A stretch of 64,000 nucleotides of DNA from Epichloe hybrida (lineage: Eukaryota; Ascomycota; Sordariomycetes; Hypocreales; Clavicipitaceae), in assembly GCA_019022495.1 (NCBI GenBank), contig JAFEKR010000040.1:1-64000 (forward strand), in the 5' to 3' direction. Below the pieces are notes generated by a model, which worked only from the letters and a program-made list of their open reading frames with translations, was not told where the DNA came from and ran no database searches. Numbering within the stretch: position 1 is the stretch's first letter; every line of letters starts with the position of its first letter. This document shows, in pieces, positions 47,254 through 60,900 of the stretch. A program made the position numbers and the translations under genes.

Positions 47254-50030
47254 GTTAGGAGAGACTACTAGGTACGCATAGTGGTTATATTAAATTAAGG
47301 CCTTAAGGCATTAAATATAGCTTTAATAGGATATAAGAATTCCCTTGCTTTTACCTAATAATTTATAGATAAATTATTCTAAAAATATAAATATTTTATA
47401 TAAGTATATATTAATAATATTATTATATTTTTAAATAGTATTAAGGAGCATTTAGTTTACCTTAATATTATACTTAAAATCCTTAAGGAAAATAGGATAA
47501 TAATTACTATAAAAAAGTCCTTTATTAGTTACCTCGCTATTTAACTACTTAGTTTTATTATAAATAGTAATAGAATTATTAACACTAATAATAGACTTAA
47601 AGCCTTTTAAAAAATAATTTTTCTAAGTAATTTATTAAGTCTTAAAACTTTTATTAGAATAGCTAGTTTCCTTTATAATAGAATCCTATGGTTTAATATA
47701 TAAATCTAACTATTATAGGAATAAAAAACAGCGTTATTAAAGGAGTTTTATAATAAGGATAAGAAAATCACTAGTATCTTAAAGCTAGTATAAAAAAGAT
47801 TAATATAATAAAAGATATTTTTACTAACTAAGAAGAAGAAAAAGGCTTTTAAAGATATTAAAACATTCTTAAGTAAGAAATAGACCCTATAGTATTATAA
47901 TCTAAAGAAGCTACTTTTCCTTAAAATTAATACTTATAAGGAAGGATTTAGTTTATATACGTTTTAATTATAAAAAGAATAGAATAGTTAAAGTATTCCT
48001 AGAAGGGATATTAAGAGTAACTAAATATAGCTAATCCTATTTCTTTTAAAGGTAATATTAAGTGTTAAGAAATAATATAGTTTAACTAAAGTAAAAGTAG
48101 CTATAATTATATAGAGTATTAGGAAGCTCTAAAAAATAGTTTAATCTAATAATATAGTGGTTAATATATTAACTAACTATTCTTTAGTAAAAGGCATTAT
48201 TAAACATACCTCCTTATTAACAATAGATTTAGACAAGGCTAATCTAAAATTAGCTAAGGTTATAAACTATCTATTATAATTTAACTTAAAAGTAATATAT
48301 ATACTAGGAGTGCTAAATATAGTACTAGATATACTTTTAAGGTTACTAGTAAAGGTAACCTATAAGGAAGCAACGCAAAAAAGTTAATATAATAAACTAG
48401 ATATAAGCATATATTTCGCTACTAAGGAATATATTATAACTATAATAATTAATAATAACCTTAAGGCTAGAATTATCTAAGGGTATTAATCTAACTAAAA
48501 GTTTAGCTAAATTATTATAGCTATAAGAGTATACTAAGAGAAATAAGCAGTAAAGAATGCCTAGATTAGACTAAAAATTCCCCTATATAAATAGGATTTA
48601 CGTGAGAATAGTTTATTATACTATTATAGTGAAGATAGGTTTTTTTACCTTTATATTCTAATAATAGAGGTTAAATCTATACTATAACTAGTTTATAATA
48701 AATAGTAATATTTTAGAATCACTAGGATAGTAGCAAAGCTTTAATTAGTATGTTTCCTATAAATAAGCTAATAAATTCATAACTATATAGCTTATTATAT
48801 AGTATATTAGGAGAATGTAATTAATTACTTAAAACCACTAGAAGAGTTATAACCTTTATAGTTAAAACTAATGCCTTTTTATATAATTTTACTTAATTTT
48901 ATTATAGATATACTAGAAGTATTAGCTATAAATATAATATAGTAAATAGAAGGATATATAATATATAATTTGTTATACCTAGTAAATTACCTATTTAGTA
49001 AAAGGACTTTTCTAATACTAGGGCACACTATATACCTAGTAGAAATCTAGGTAAAATTACTTCTTTATACGCTATATATTATAGATTAGGGATTACTAAG
49101 GCAAATTATTAGCAATAGGGACCTAAAATTTATATCTAATATATAAAAAGAGATATTTAGATATATAGGAGTTAAAATTCTTATAGGTATAGTATACTAT
49201 CCCTAAATAGATAGAATAGTAAAAAGGAAAAATTAGATAGTAATAATTATAATCTAATATTATATAGTAATAGACCTAGATATAGTATAGATATTACTAC
49301 TTCTAGCACTATAGTATTAACTAAATAACACTATAGTAGTAAGCATAGGGTAGGCTCCTAATAAGCTATTATATAGATTTTGCTCTCTAAGTATTATTAA
49401 CCTTCTTTCTCTAAATAATATAACTAATACTAGGGCTAGTGTAAATAATATAGTAGTATTATAAAAGCTATACTAGTATAAGGCTTAGCTAGTAATTATA
49501 ATAGCTACTACCCTTACTAAGATCTAGTATAATAATTATTATAAACTAGTTAATATTAATATAAGAGATATAGTATATTTATAATTATATAAGGGATATA
49601 AGTTACCTAGTAAGCCTAAGAAAAAATAGTTACTATAGAGAGTAAGGCTATATAAGGTACTAGAAAAAGTAAACCTATTAGCATATTAATTAGATTTCCC
49701 TTTAGACTCTTAAGTCTATCTAGTAGTATTAGTAATATAAATATAGAAACTAGTATAAGGAAAAGGTTTATTTATTAAGGAAGAACTAGCTTTACTACTA
49801 ATTATATTTAATAATCTAGAGGAAGCAAATTATTAGGAGATTAAATAAATCTATAGTTATTAAGTTAAGATTTTTAAATAGACTAAAATAGCAAGAGTAA
49901 AATTCCTTATTAAATAAAAGGGATATATAGCTAAAGATAATTAATAGATAGCTAAAAGCAAAATATAAATTAATGTAGCTAAGATAGTAAAAAACTACCT
50001 TAAGAAAAACCTAATTAATTAGCAAAGAGA
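47254..50030 (+). pseudogene. G2-b pol relic: RT (C-terminal), RNase H, integrase, chromodomain
   Basis: The RT catalytic box YINN is at 47407-47418 (family YIDD) within VYINNIIIF. KKKKAFKDIKTFLS at about 47835-47875 marks the RT/RNase H boundary. Integrase runs from about 48550: LNFIIDIL near 48900, LLRQIISNRDLKFIS near 49090-49140, VYYPQIDR near 49195, and SIGQAPNKLLY near 49345. A chromodomain-like C-terminus, KFLIKxKGYIAKDNQ, lies near 49905-49945. In-frame TAA/TAG stand at many Gln and Trp positions. It is the clearest copy of the G2 pol. Confidence 0.87.
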
Positions 50031-50079
50031 ATACATAAAGAAAGGCCTTAATTTACCTATAGAATAGTAATAATAAAGG

Positions 50080-52044
50080 AAAAAAGTTAATAGTAAATAG
50101 CTAGATTTAATAGGATAGATTAAAGCCACTAGACCCTTTTATATATATTGCTTTTTTATAGTAACTAGAGGAAGCTTACTATACTCTGACTTTATATTAT
50201 TCTCTAATACTACTACTACTTATATATAGTTAAATCTAATAGAAGCGTAGTTAAATTTACCTTAGTCTTATTTTTACTTAATAGCCTATAAGCCTAAAGA
50301 TAATAATATAAGTTATAAAGTTTTCTAAAAGCTATAAGAAATAGAATTAGTTTAGCTATAGGAGATATAGAATTATAATAACTATAAGAAATATTAAGTA
50401 AAACATAAAGATATTACACTAGAAGTTAAATATAAGCTTTATAAATATTATATAAATCTATACTATAATCTAGAAGCTATACTAGATTTTATTTATTTTA
50501 ATAATAAGGTTAATATATATAATTAAACACTTTATAAGCAAATATAAGTAAGATACCTTTGCATTTAGATCCTAGCTTTAATATAATAGAATTAACTATT
50601 AGGTTAGCTTATAGTTATAGATTTAGGATAGTAGTAATCTATTACTAATAGGGAAAGAGGTAAATATATTAGGTAAATAGATAAGCTTTTAGTAAAACTA
50701 GAAACTATAACCTATTATAAAGAGAAGAAGTTTTTTAAATACTATTTAAGTTAGGTAAAACATTAGAATTAGCTAGAGATATATTTATACCTTATATAAT
50801 AAATTATATAGTTATAATAGTAGTAGTATTTAAATAAACTAAGAATAAGATAAAATAAATTAGATATACTATTATAATTAATAAAGGGATATAATAAAAA
50901 TATTAATATAGTAAAGGTTATTTAAGATATAGTTAACACTAAGGAGTAAGGTAATAATAATAATAATAATAACTATATAAGTATAGAGTTAGATTTAGAT
51001 ATAGAGTAGTAAAAATATAAATAAGTAATAGAAGATTTAATTAAGGATAATTATATAAGAGTTATAAGATAAGAGTAACTAAAGAAAATAGAAGTAAATT
51101 AGAAGGATAGGGATTTTACTAAAGAATTAAATAAAAATAATAGTAATAAGGTAAGATTTAACCTTACTAAGGATAGTCCTAAACTAGAGTCTAAACCTAA
51201 AAGTAATAAGAAAACTAAAGCTAGGGGTACTAAGGGTAAATATAAGGATATAGAAAGTAAGATATATAATAATATTAGTAAAATACTTACTAAGTATATT
51301 ATTAGACTATTATAGGTTTATAAATAAATTATAGACCTTAATTTTAAGCTATTATTCCTTAGATTTAGGAAGCCTAGATCTAGAACTAACGCTTAAATAC
51401 TAATACCTAATATTAGTATAGTAGCATGTAAAAGAGTAATAAAAAGTTTAATATAAAATATAAAGAAAAAAGCATTAAAGGAGTTAGTTTTAGTAAGTTT
51501 AAACACACTAAATTAAGTTATAAGAATAGTAATTAGGATATTAAATATATAATATAGGCTTATATATATAAATTCACCCTTAAAGGCACTATAATAGTAT
51601 TTAATAGATTAGAAGTTAACTTAAAGGATATATATTTTATATTATAGTAAAACATAATTATATAGATCTTTACTATATTTAAAGAATAAAAAGCTATATT
51701 AATTATAAAATAAGCTATAGTAAGATAGGTAAGAAAGCCTATATATTAGATTACTATTAATCTAATAGAATATAGAGTAATAAGAAAAGTAAAAGGCTAG
51801 GTACAAATAGTAGTGGTAGCTTTCTATAATAGTATAATAGTTAAATATAAATAGTAAATAGCTATATATAATAGTATATTATCTTTACTACTATAAGTAA
51901 ATCTTTTAGCTCTTTATTTTACTAATAAATATAGCGTAGTAAATACTATAATTATAGGCGCTTTAGCTAGTATTAGATAAGTAAACTTACTCTATATTAG
52001 CATAGAGAAGGAGTTAATATAGAAATTATTAGAATTATAGAAGG
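50080..52044 (+). pseudogene. G2-b post-chromodomain region, possible third reading frame
   Basis: It is conserved with G2-a (26150-24210). Reading TAA/TAG as Gln keeps one frame coherent for long stretches, for example 50740-50900 (Gln-, Leu- and Ile-rich) and 51000-51420 (acidic, then a basic block rich in Lys, Ser and Thr near 51150-51260). There is no zinc knuckle, protease or pol motif. It could be an accessory protein of G2 or a captured sequence. I do not recognise a family. Confidence 0.5.
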
Positions 52045-52048
52045 ATAA

Positions 52049-54799
52049 TTTGTCAAGCGGAAAATAACACCCCAAAAGACACGATGCTAGCCCACGGTCA
52101 TAAGTAGTGGTAACGTCTGCTCACGTTAGAAGGGTTAATTAACTTAATAGCAGCGATTATAATAATAGCTAAATTAGTCTTTATAAATAAAGACAATTTA
52201 AATTAAATAGTCTATTAGATTGGAAGTGACTTTTTAGTTAAGTTAAAGAAATAATCTTATTAATTTATCTTATTAAGGTAAACACAATAGTAGCCATAGT
52301 AGCGCTAGGCATTTTAGTTAAAAATCTAAAGTTAGGCATGCATAAAGAACCTTAAAAGAATCTAGCTATAGGTGATCTCTTTATAGATTAAATAGTCCCT
52401 TTGCCTAGATAACTAATATCGTTATCCCTTATTATGTTATTTATCCCTGTGATCCCCTGTATCCCTTGTGCTTATTATCGCAAATACGCGCGTTTATAAG
52501 CGCGCGTATTATAGCATATAATACCTCCCTAACTGTTTTCCCTTCCTAGCCCCTAGGAAAGGGAAAATAGTAATAAAAAAGGGTAATAACTAAAGTGTTC
52601 TTAAGCGTGACTAATAGTAGGGTGCTATGTTTTAAGGGAAGGCATTATTTAATCTAGTATATATAAGTCTAAAGCTTTTATAAGAAAAACAAAAGGATAG
52701 CAAAGAAAGAAAAAAAAGAGAAAATAGAAAAGAAACCTCCTTAGCTAGAGACCTAGATTTTTCATTTCCCTAGAGAGCTTTAGTGTCTTTAGCGTTTATA
52801 AGCAAGTAGTAAGTAATATTAGTAAGGGAGTGCGTAGCGTAAGTTACTTTAAATCTCGCTAGCTTACTCTCTTTCCCTAATTCTCACGTTAATTAATTAA
52901 TCCTATAGCATGCCTTTTCTCTTACTAGTAAGCTTTAATAATCTCTAGCTATATTCCGTAGGAAACTAAGCTAGGTAGCACTACTAAAGCATATATAAAT
53001 AATATTAGTAGTAATATAACTATTTTCCTTTAAGCCACTTATTTTAACTTAAGAAAAGGAAAAAGATTAATTATTATAGCTTATCCTATGTCTCTAAGGG
53101 GGTGGCGTATAGTATTCTCTTTTACTTACTTAACTAGAGTTCTATAGTTATATACCTAGTTCTCTCTAATAACTCTATAGATTTACTATAACCTTAGTTA
53201 ATTCTTAATATCTATCTAGAATAACTTATTAGTCACTGCTTACTATTATTAAAGAGTTTAGTCTATAATACTATATGCTTATCCCTACCTGCCTTACTAG
53301 AGTGCCTTAAGTTTTATAGCTAGGGACTATAGTATCTCTTTATATCTAGTTAAAGATAACAGTCCTAATAAGGACTCTTATAATACCTAGGAACTTACCC
53401 TTTTACTTAATCTTTACTCCTTAGTTTCCTATTAATACTTATTATCTATATTCTATTATATTTACCTTTCCTATTCTTATAATATCTCTTAGATACTAAT
53501 GTTAAAGACTTTAGGATTCTTAGTAAAGGTATATGCAATAGGCTGCTAATAATCCTAGATATAAAGTCTACTACTTTACGCTATTTTAGTATACTATTTA
53601 ATTAGTTAGTTCTTATTACTAACTTTATTCTCCTAGGCTATAATTACTACACTAATAGGTAAACCTTCACTAATCGTTTAGGCTACGAAACAGGGTAGCT
53701 AGCGCTTTGTTATATTATATATTAGGTATTAGAGGTTAAAGTCCTTCTAGTAGGATAACTCCCTAGGTAACTAGTCTCTAACTCCTAATTTATTCGTAGC
53801 TATATCTTATAGGACTCTTATAGTTCTTATAAGAGCTCTAGTATAACTATACCTTAGGTCTAGGACATTATTAGTGATTATCTAGTCTCTTAAATAGAGC
53901 TTAAAGTAATAACTAATGCTTAAATCCTTACTAAACGTATATAACTATTTAAATTTAATATTATATTAGTTTAGTGTGTTCTAGTCTTTAGAAAGTAAAT
54001 TAAGTGCTTAGTGTTTAACTTAGCAATAAATCACTTATAATAGAAACCCTAGATAGGCATATCCGCACTCCTAGTTCTCTTTCTATTCTATTACTAGAAC
54101 TATAATTACTTTAAAATTATATAGGTAGTTTAGTAACTATATAATTTACCCCTATCCTATAGTAAAATTAGTAAACCTTACTACTTACCCCTCCTTTATG
54201 CTATTAAAGTAGTAAAGCTACCCTTACTTTTAATTAAATAGAAAGTATATCTAGTGGTTTATAAAGAACACAAATCCTACGATAAGGCGTTAATAGCTTA
54301 TGTCTAAGTAAAGGTTAATAGGGTTATACTTTAAACTATACTTAATATTAATAGGCTAGTAGTTAGAATAAAGTCTCCTAGCTTTTAAACTAATTAATCA
54401 CTATAGAGCATTTAAGTTAAAATCTTCTATTAGCTTAATTACAAACGTTTGCAGTAGCATAGCCACTATTACTTTAAGGCTATGTATAATAATCTTACCT
54501 ATAGTAATTAGTTTAAACTAGTTAAGCTAGTCTTTACTTAGTATCTTATAGGCTTTTCTTAGGAATTCATAGATATTTATTAAATGGTTTCGCTAGCTTA
54601 ACTAATCTTACCCTAGTCTAATTAGCATTACCTAGTTAAAGTTATTGCTATCTTAATAGACCTTAAACCTAGTTAAGGGTTATAGCTAGCTTTGTCTTAG
54701 ATAGAATAGCGAAGGCTACTAACTATAGAGGTTAACTAGGTTAAGCTCTATAGTGCTTCCCGAAAGAAAGAACCCTTAGTTTTATAGATTAGAATATAG
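52049..54799. other. Sequence U, left part: unclassified, single copy in window
   Basis: The junction with G2-b is abrupt and the new sequence opens tgtcaagcgg, like the TG start of an LTR; no second copy or matching end is in the window. The first 600 bp are much less mutated (many CpG, CAC and TGT), hold a CpG hairpin (52483-52510) and pass into a purine-rich stretch (52685-52735). The rest is RIP-like and closed in all frames; I find no RT, integrase or transposase motif I trust on either strand. It continues at 62684 beyond G1-C. Confidence 0.5.
52483..52510. repeat. CpG-rich perfect hairpin
   Basis: Arms aatacgcgcg and cgcgcgtatt (10 bp each) around tttataag. This is the densest CpG cluster in the window and stands out against AT-rich surroundings. 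Its role is unknown; it could be a promoter or RNA structure within a possible LTR. Confidence 0.85.
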
Positions 54800-55069
54800 T
54801 GTCACGGCTTGCACCGAAAGGTTAAGAACGAAGTGATAGCTAAGACTATTGCAGTCGCTGCTAGATAAATGCTAGCTAGGGGCGGGTGCGTGAAGGTTTT
54901 AATCTCTAACCTAGCACTAATAATATGCGTAGTCTTTAATAAATACCTTGCTCTATAAGCACGTGGCTATCTTATAGCTAGCTAGCCTCTTTATTATTCG
55001 TATAGCCTAAAGGTTCTCTAAAGACTTGCTTTAATAAATATCCTATCTTTAACCTCTATACTTCTAATA
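54800..55069 (-). repeat. G1-C 3' LTR
   Basis: On the plus strand it starts tgtcacggcttgc (outer end, unmutated) and ends cttctaata (inner end, mutated from CTCCTGACA). It is preceded by tatag. The run of C at 55075-55080 beside the inner end is the polypurine tract on the coding strand. Confidence 0.95.
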
Positions 55070-55081
55070 TAATACCCCCCC

Positions 55082-57050
55082 TATATATAATTAACCTTAA
55101 TTATAAAATAAGCTACTTACTTAGGGCGTGATTACTATATTAGAGCTTTATAAGGAAAAATAAGATAGGGTACCTTATATCTAGATATATAGGTAAATAA
55201 AAAGAAATAATAATAATAATACCACTAATTAAAAAACAACCCCTTATTATAGTTAGTAATATTCTAATAGTAGCCTACACGTAGCTTTACTATAGTAAAA
55301 CAAATGTTATTACCTATCACGTAGCTAGAAAAAACAATATAAATAACCTATATTAATTTTTATAACTAGTTAAATAAACAAGGTACTTAATGCTAAGGTT
55401 CTAAATAGTCTAACTAAAGGGCTTATGTTATAGTTACTATAAGCTCGTAGCTATTAGGCATATGTGCGTTTAGCTGTGCTAATAGTTATTATTATGATTT
55501 GTAAATCACCTATACGCAGTGCGTTAGATTACTTAAGGGGTCTAGGGTTAATATAAAAGAGACTAATTTTTCCCCCCTTTTACACTTTTCCTTTCTTTTA
55601 TAATATCCCTTAACCTTATAAGTTACCCTTACTAGCTAAGTAGTAACTCTCTTACTACTATTACTTAGTAGTTACTAATCTCTTTTAGTCCCTAATTATT
55701 ATTATTATCTATCCTTATTTATCTTAGTTTCTTACCTTTATCTAGCTTATGAGTTTATACTCTTATTAGCATAACTTCCCTATCTAGTCTATTATAGCTA
55801 ACTTATAGCTAGTTTACTATATTTAAGTCTTATGCCTAAACTCTGCCTTTATTAATACCTTAAGAAAATCTATTAACTAAGAAATCTCCTATAAAGTCTC
55901 CCTAAAAGCAAACTTCTTCTAAAATCTTATTATAAGTTTATTATATCCTTATAGTATCTTTATTACTAACTTACTACTAGTAAAATAACTTTAAAGAAGA
56001 TTCTATATATACGCTATTATTAGTAAGTAATAATATAAAATATCCTCCTAAAAAACAGTACTTATAAGATTCTAGGATACCTTATTAATAAAAATACCTT
56101 CCTAGCTAAATATATTAAGTCTTTAAGTATAATATCTTTGCTTACTTACTACTTCTTTATAGCTAATATTTAATAGGCTATTTAATAAAATATACTTATT
56201 ACTTCTAAAATAATAAAAACTATATTATAGTATATCTTTCTTAACTAAAATCTACCTAGTTATTACTAACACATTACTAAACTTTAGCTTAAATTATATA
56301 GCTTTATAATAGGCTATTTAAACTTATTAAAGCTACTCCTAAAGGTAACTATTACTATTAAAATAAAGTAAGTATAATCCTATTTCCTAGACACTAGATT
56401 ACTACTAACTTACTACTAGCCTATTATAAAAACAAAGAAAAAGCTATAAAATACTATCCTAGTTTATAAAAATTCTAATAAGCATAGTTACGTCCGCCAC
56501 GCTTAAATATTTACTAATGCTACTTATAAGGTAAAATATAATAAACATACTATAATAGTGCTACTAAGTAATACTATAAATCTAGAGACTTAGATTAATA
56601 TTATAAACTACCTTTGCTTTATAGCCTAGAATATCCTAAAGGTAAGCTTTCTTAATATATATAGCTAATGCTTAACTAACTTACTAGTAGTTTACACTAA
56701 ATACTATTAATTTACCTAAATATATTAGTCCTATTAAGCTCCCTAGTGCACTTTAGGTTTATATATATAGAGAGAGGGATTTTAATAATAAAAATACTCA
56801 TAAGGCCTCTTTCTCTATAGCTTCTATAGCTACTAATAATAATAAGGGACTAGTAGTCTTAAGGGCTAACTTTATTATAAAGGGATAGGTGCTTAGTAGC
56901 TATATAATAGATTATTTAAGTTATCTAAGTAAATTAACTTTATTTTCTAATATCTTTAGTATATTAAGTTATAAAACATAATTACCTTATATTAACTTTA
57001 CTACTTAGCTATTACTTATAGTTATTAATAATTTCTCTAGTAATAAAATC
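55082..57050 (-). pseudogene. G1-C post-pol region, possible extra reading frame
   Basis: About 2 kb downstream of the chromodomain, shared with G1-B (40240-41153 and 42955-43920). On the minus strand, 55980-55530 reads as a Gln- and Arg-rich segment ending in KVKGYYKRKEK when TAA/TAG are taken as Gln or Trp. Upstream (about 56450-56000) is a more hydrophobic, Gln-rich stretch. No domain is recognised. It is conserved in position and frame in two copies but could be non-coding. Confidence 0.45.
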
Positions 57051-60000
57051 CCTTTTTAACACCTAAGAATTCTCTAAAGTATTATAGCCCTTCTATTTAA
57101 CTAGATATTTATAATGCCTTTTGTTATAGTAGTGTAAAATAATTCTCTTAACTTTAAACTCTTATTTATTATCTTTAATAGTATCTTATAGTAAGGATAT
57201 ATTTTCTATATTTATTAAGTCCCCTTTAAAAGGTTTAAGACTAGTAATATTAAATACATTATATAATTAAGTCCTAGGTAGTAATTTTAATTAATATACT
57301 AATCTATAACTTCTAATTACCTTTTTAATCTTATAGGGGCCTAGATACTTTATAGCTAGCTTCTTACTAGGGCGTCTTAGGTTAATGTTTTTTATTAATA
57401 ATAAAATATAGTTACTAACTTTAAACCTTATTAGAGTTCTTTTCTAGTTATAATATTTTTTATACTAAGTCTATAAGTTACTTAAAAGCTACTTAATTAT
57501 AGTGTGCTTCTCTCTTAATACTAAAATCCTACTTTTAGCTTAATTATTTACTAAAGGGATGTTTACTATTACTTACTGCGGACCTCTAGGATTATAACCT
57601 TATAATGCCTCCGCTAGTGTGTAGCTATGCGTTAAGTGATTACTTATGTTATACGCGAATTATGCTATTAATAGGTTATTCGCTTAATTAGTCTATTTAG
57701 CATAAGTAAAAGCCCTTAAATAATATTCTAAGACCTAGTTTAAATGTTCTATCTAACTATTTATCTAGGGGTAAAAAGCAGTGCTAAGTAGTTACTTTAT
57801 TATAAGAAGATAATAAAAAGTTATCTAGAAACCACTAGTAAATATAGAACCTTAGTCTATTATAATACCTTCTAGGGCTCTATAGTCTCTAAAAATATAT
57901 TCTAAGAATATAGTTACTAGCCTATCGCTAGTTAGTCGCGTTAAAATAAGGATATAAATACTATATTTTATAAAATGGTTAATAATAACTAAAATTATGT
58001 TATAGGTTTAATTTAAATCTTTTACTAGTGGAAGTCTAGTAATAAAATCCATTAACAATTCTTAAAAGGGGCGATTAAGCACTAGCAATATAGCTAGCTT
58101 ACTATATAGTTTATAATACCTTAGTTTTAAAGTCTAATAATTTATATAAGTACTAACGTATACCTTTATATCTTTCTTTATTATTAGCTAATAATATTAG
58201 TTTATAATCTAATAAAGAGTTTTGCTTACTCCTTAGTGCCTAGTAATAGGGTTATTATAAGTTAGTAATAAAATTTCTTTCCTTATACCTAGAGAAATAA
58301 AAACATAATTCTTAAATATTAATAGCTTAAAGGGTCTAATTAACTATATCTAGAACGTAGCTAAATCGCCGCTTTTAAGCAACTTTAATTAACCTATAGT
58401 AAAGTTATTGCCTTACTATGCTTTATATAATAAGACTTAAATTAGGGGTTTTAATTTTAAGCTCTTTTCTAAAAAGTTAGAGTTAAACTTAAAAGAGGTT
58501 CTCTAAATAGATTAAATCCTAGCTATAATATCTCTATAAGTAATTAGTTTAATAAATGCTTCTAGTCTTATAAGGATATAAATAAGTAACGTTTTTAAGG
58601 GGCGCCCTTACTACTTACTAGTAATAACCTATACTAGTCTATCCCTATTAGTAATGGCTAGTCTAATAGGAAAATTAAAATAATTAAGCACTAAATAATG
58701 CATACGCTAGGTACTAATAGTATTACTATAGCTAGCTTATTGCTTATTAAGTAAAGTATAAAAAGTATTAAATAACCTTACTAATATAACTCTTCTAAGA
58801 TTATCTAGATTATTAGGTTCTTTAGAAATACAGTTAAGTTATGATTTTTTGAAACCCTAGATATTAGTAGTATTATTATAGCGTTATTATAACTAACTAT
58901 TAGTTACATTAAGTAACGTTTTTATAGAGCCTATAGCATTAATAATATCACTATAGTGTTCCTATCTCTTAGTATTCACAAATTTAGATAAAAAGGCAGG
59001 AAGTTATATAGTTACTACTTTCTCTTTTCTTACCTTACTTATAAAATCTAGTCTTCTTAAAAGTAAGTTAGTAGGATTTAATTTCCTTACATAATACATA
59101 ATCTTAAAGTTAAAAGGATAAAGCTTATTAAGCGTAGTTACCTACCTACTAGTAAGCTTAGGCTTTATAGTAAGGTACTTATAGTTTAAATAATCTATAA
59201 TAACTTTAATTATATAAGCTAAATAAGCAAGATAGTGTCTTTATATACAAAAAGCCTCTTAGATAGCTAATAATTCGCTATTAGGTATTAAATATCGTAA
59301 TTTAGTATTAGTTATCTTTCTTAACATAAACGTAACTAGGTGCTAGTAACCTAGCACTAACATTATGAGTATAGCCCTAATTGCATGTCTAGATGTATCT
59401 ATTTTCACTCTAAGATACACAAGTGAGTTAAAATGCACTAAAATTAGCGCTTCCTAAAATCTTTATTAAAGCTCTCTAAACGCTACTATCTCATAGGGTT
59501 CTAGTTTAAACATTACTAGTTAATTCCCTCTAAGGTAATCTGTTAATAGAACAATAACTTTACTATACTATTTAATAAAACAGCAGTAAAATCCAGTAAA
59601 ACTAAGAAATAACTAAATGTCAAAAACGCTACGTGGTATTAGCTAGGTTATAATTGCTTTAACTCTTACTAGGTTTATTATAATACCTTTCTCTAATATC
59701 TTAAAGCCTAAAAATTTAACTTCCTTAACTAAAAATTAACACTTCTTAAGGTTAATAAAAAGACTTACCTCTCTAAACCTACGTAAAACTTGTTTAACGT
59801 GCTCTATATAATCCTTAACCTTACTACTATATATTAGCGTATTATTTAAATAGATAATGCAAGTCTTATTAACAAGTCCTTTAAAAGCATTGTTAATATA
59901 CTCCTAAAAAATCACTAGTATATTAACTAGTCTAAATGGCATTACTAGATATTTAAAGTGGCTATATTAACAATAGAACGCTATTTTCCACTTATTACCT

Positions 60001-60900
60001 AAGCGAATACGTAGCTAGTAGTACGTATCTTTTAAATCTAGGACTATAAAAATAACTACGCCCGCTAATTAATTAAGAATTTTAGCAATAAGGGGCAAAG
60101 AGGCCTTATTCTTAATTATGATCTTATTTAGGCCCCTATAATTCACATAAAGCCTTAATTTCCCTCCTTTCTTTAGAACAAATAAAATTAGGGCTCTAGC
60201 TAGGCTAACTAATCTTCTAATCCACCCTTTAAGCTACACACTCGCAAGGTACTCTCTAAGAACCTCTAGCTCCCTTTTAGCTAAATTATATATAGGCCCC
60301 TAAGGTAGTGTTTTCCCTTCTTCTAATTTAATCACATAAGTGCAACCCCCTAGTTTAGGAAGCTTACCCGCTAACTCTTTAGAAAAAATATCTATAAACT
60401 CCCTATATTCTTCTAGGATTATTAGTATAAGGCGCTTAGTGCTCTTATCCTAATTTAACGTGGCTTCTTTACTGCTTGCGTTTTCTGAAATTAGTATAAC
60501 TATAATACCTTTGCTTTTTTGCTATAAATAAGTGTACTTAAGGATTTATATAGCTACTTCACTATTTATTTATATATCTATTACTACTAGGTTCTTTAAT
60601 TAGCCTTTTCCTTTTCCTTTTTAATTTTTATTTTCTAGAACACTTAGCCTAATCTTTATTACTCCTAATAATAAAGTAACTACTACTATTTTTTTCTCTT
60701 TATATACTTACTGCTTACTATAAGTAAAGGAGAGATATTTTATTATTACTAGATATCTCTAGTATTTATGCTCCTAATATATAATTATAGGTAAATACTC
60801 TTTAATCTAGTCTATACCTAAAATTATCCCTTTACCTATATTAGTAATAAAGTAACTAACTTAGTAAACCTTTGCAAATCCTATACTATCTTTTATCTTA
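57050..60900 (-). pseudogene. G1-C pol relic: protease to chromodomain
   Basis: It is collinear with the G1-B pol on the other strand. The RT catalytic box YLNN is encoded at 59841-59852 on the minus strand. RT spans about 60400-59500, RNase H about 59480-58980, integrase about 58270-57640, and the C-terminal chromodomain ends near 57050. Several codons remain closer to the ancestor than in G1-A or G1-B, for instance Cys before the catalytic box. Many TAA/TAG still break the frame. Confidence 0.85.

Larger units (their letters stand above)
47254..52044 (+). mobile_element. G2-b: 3' half of gypsy element G2, plus strand
   Basis: It matches G2-a in reverse from about 28752 down to 24210: second half of RT, RNase H, integrase, chromodomain and most of the post-chromodomain region. 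The left side is cut by the hAT-3 junction in the RT gene. The right side stops abruptly at about 52044-52048, where sequence U starts with tgtcaagcgg. Neither LTR is present. Confidence 0.9.

Noticed and set aside
53100..54700. Long coding frame in U when TAA/TAG are read as Gln
   Set aside because: Both strands give equally long readings under that rule, since TGA is rare throughout; it does not discriminate.
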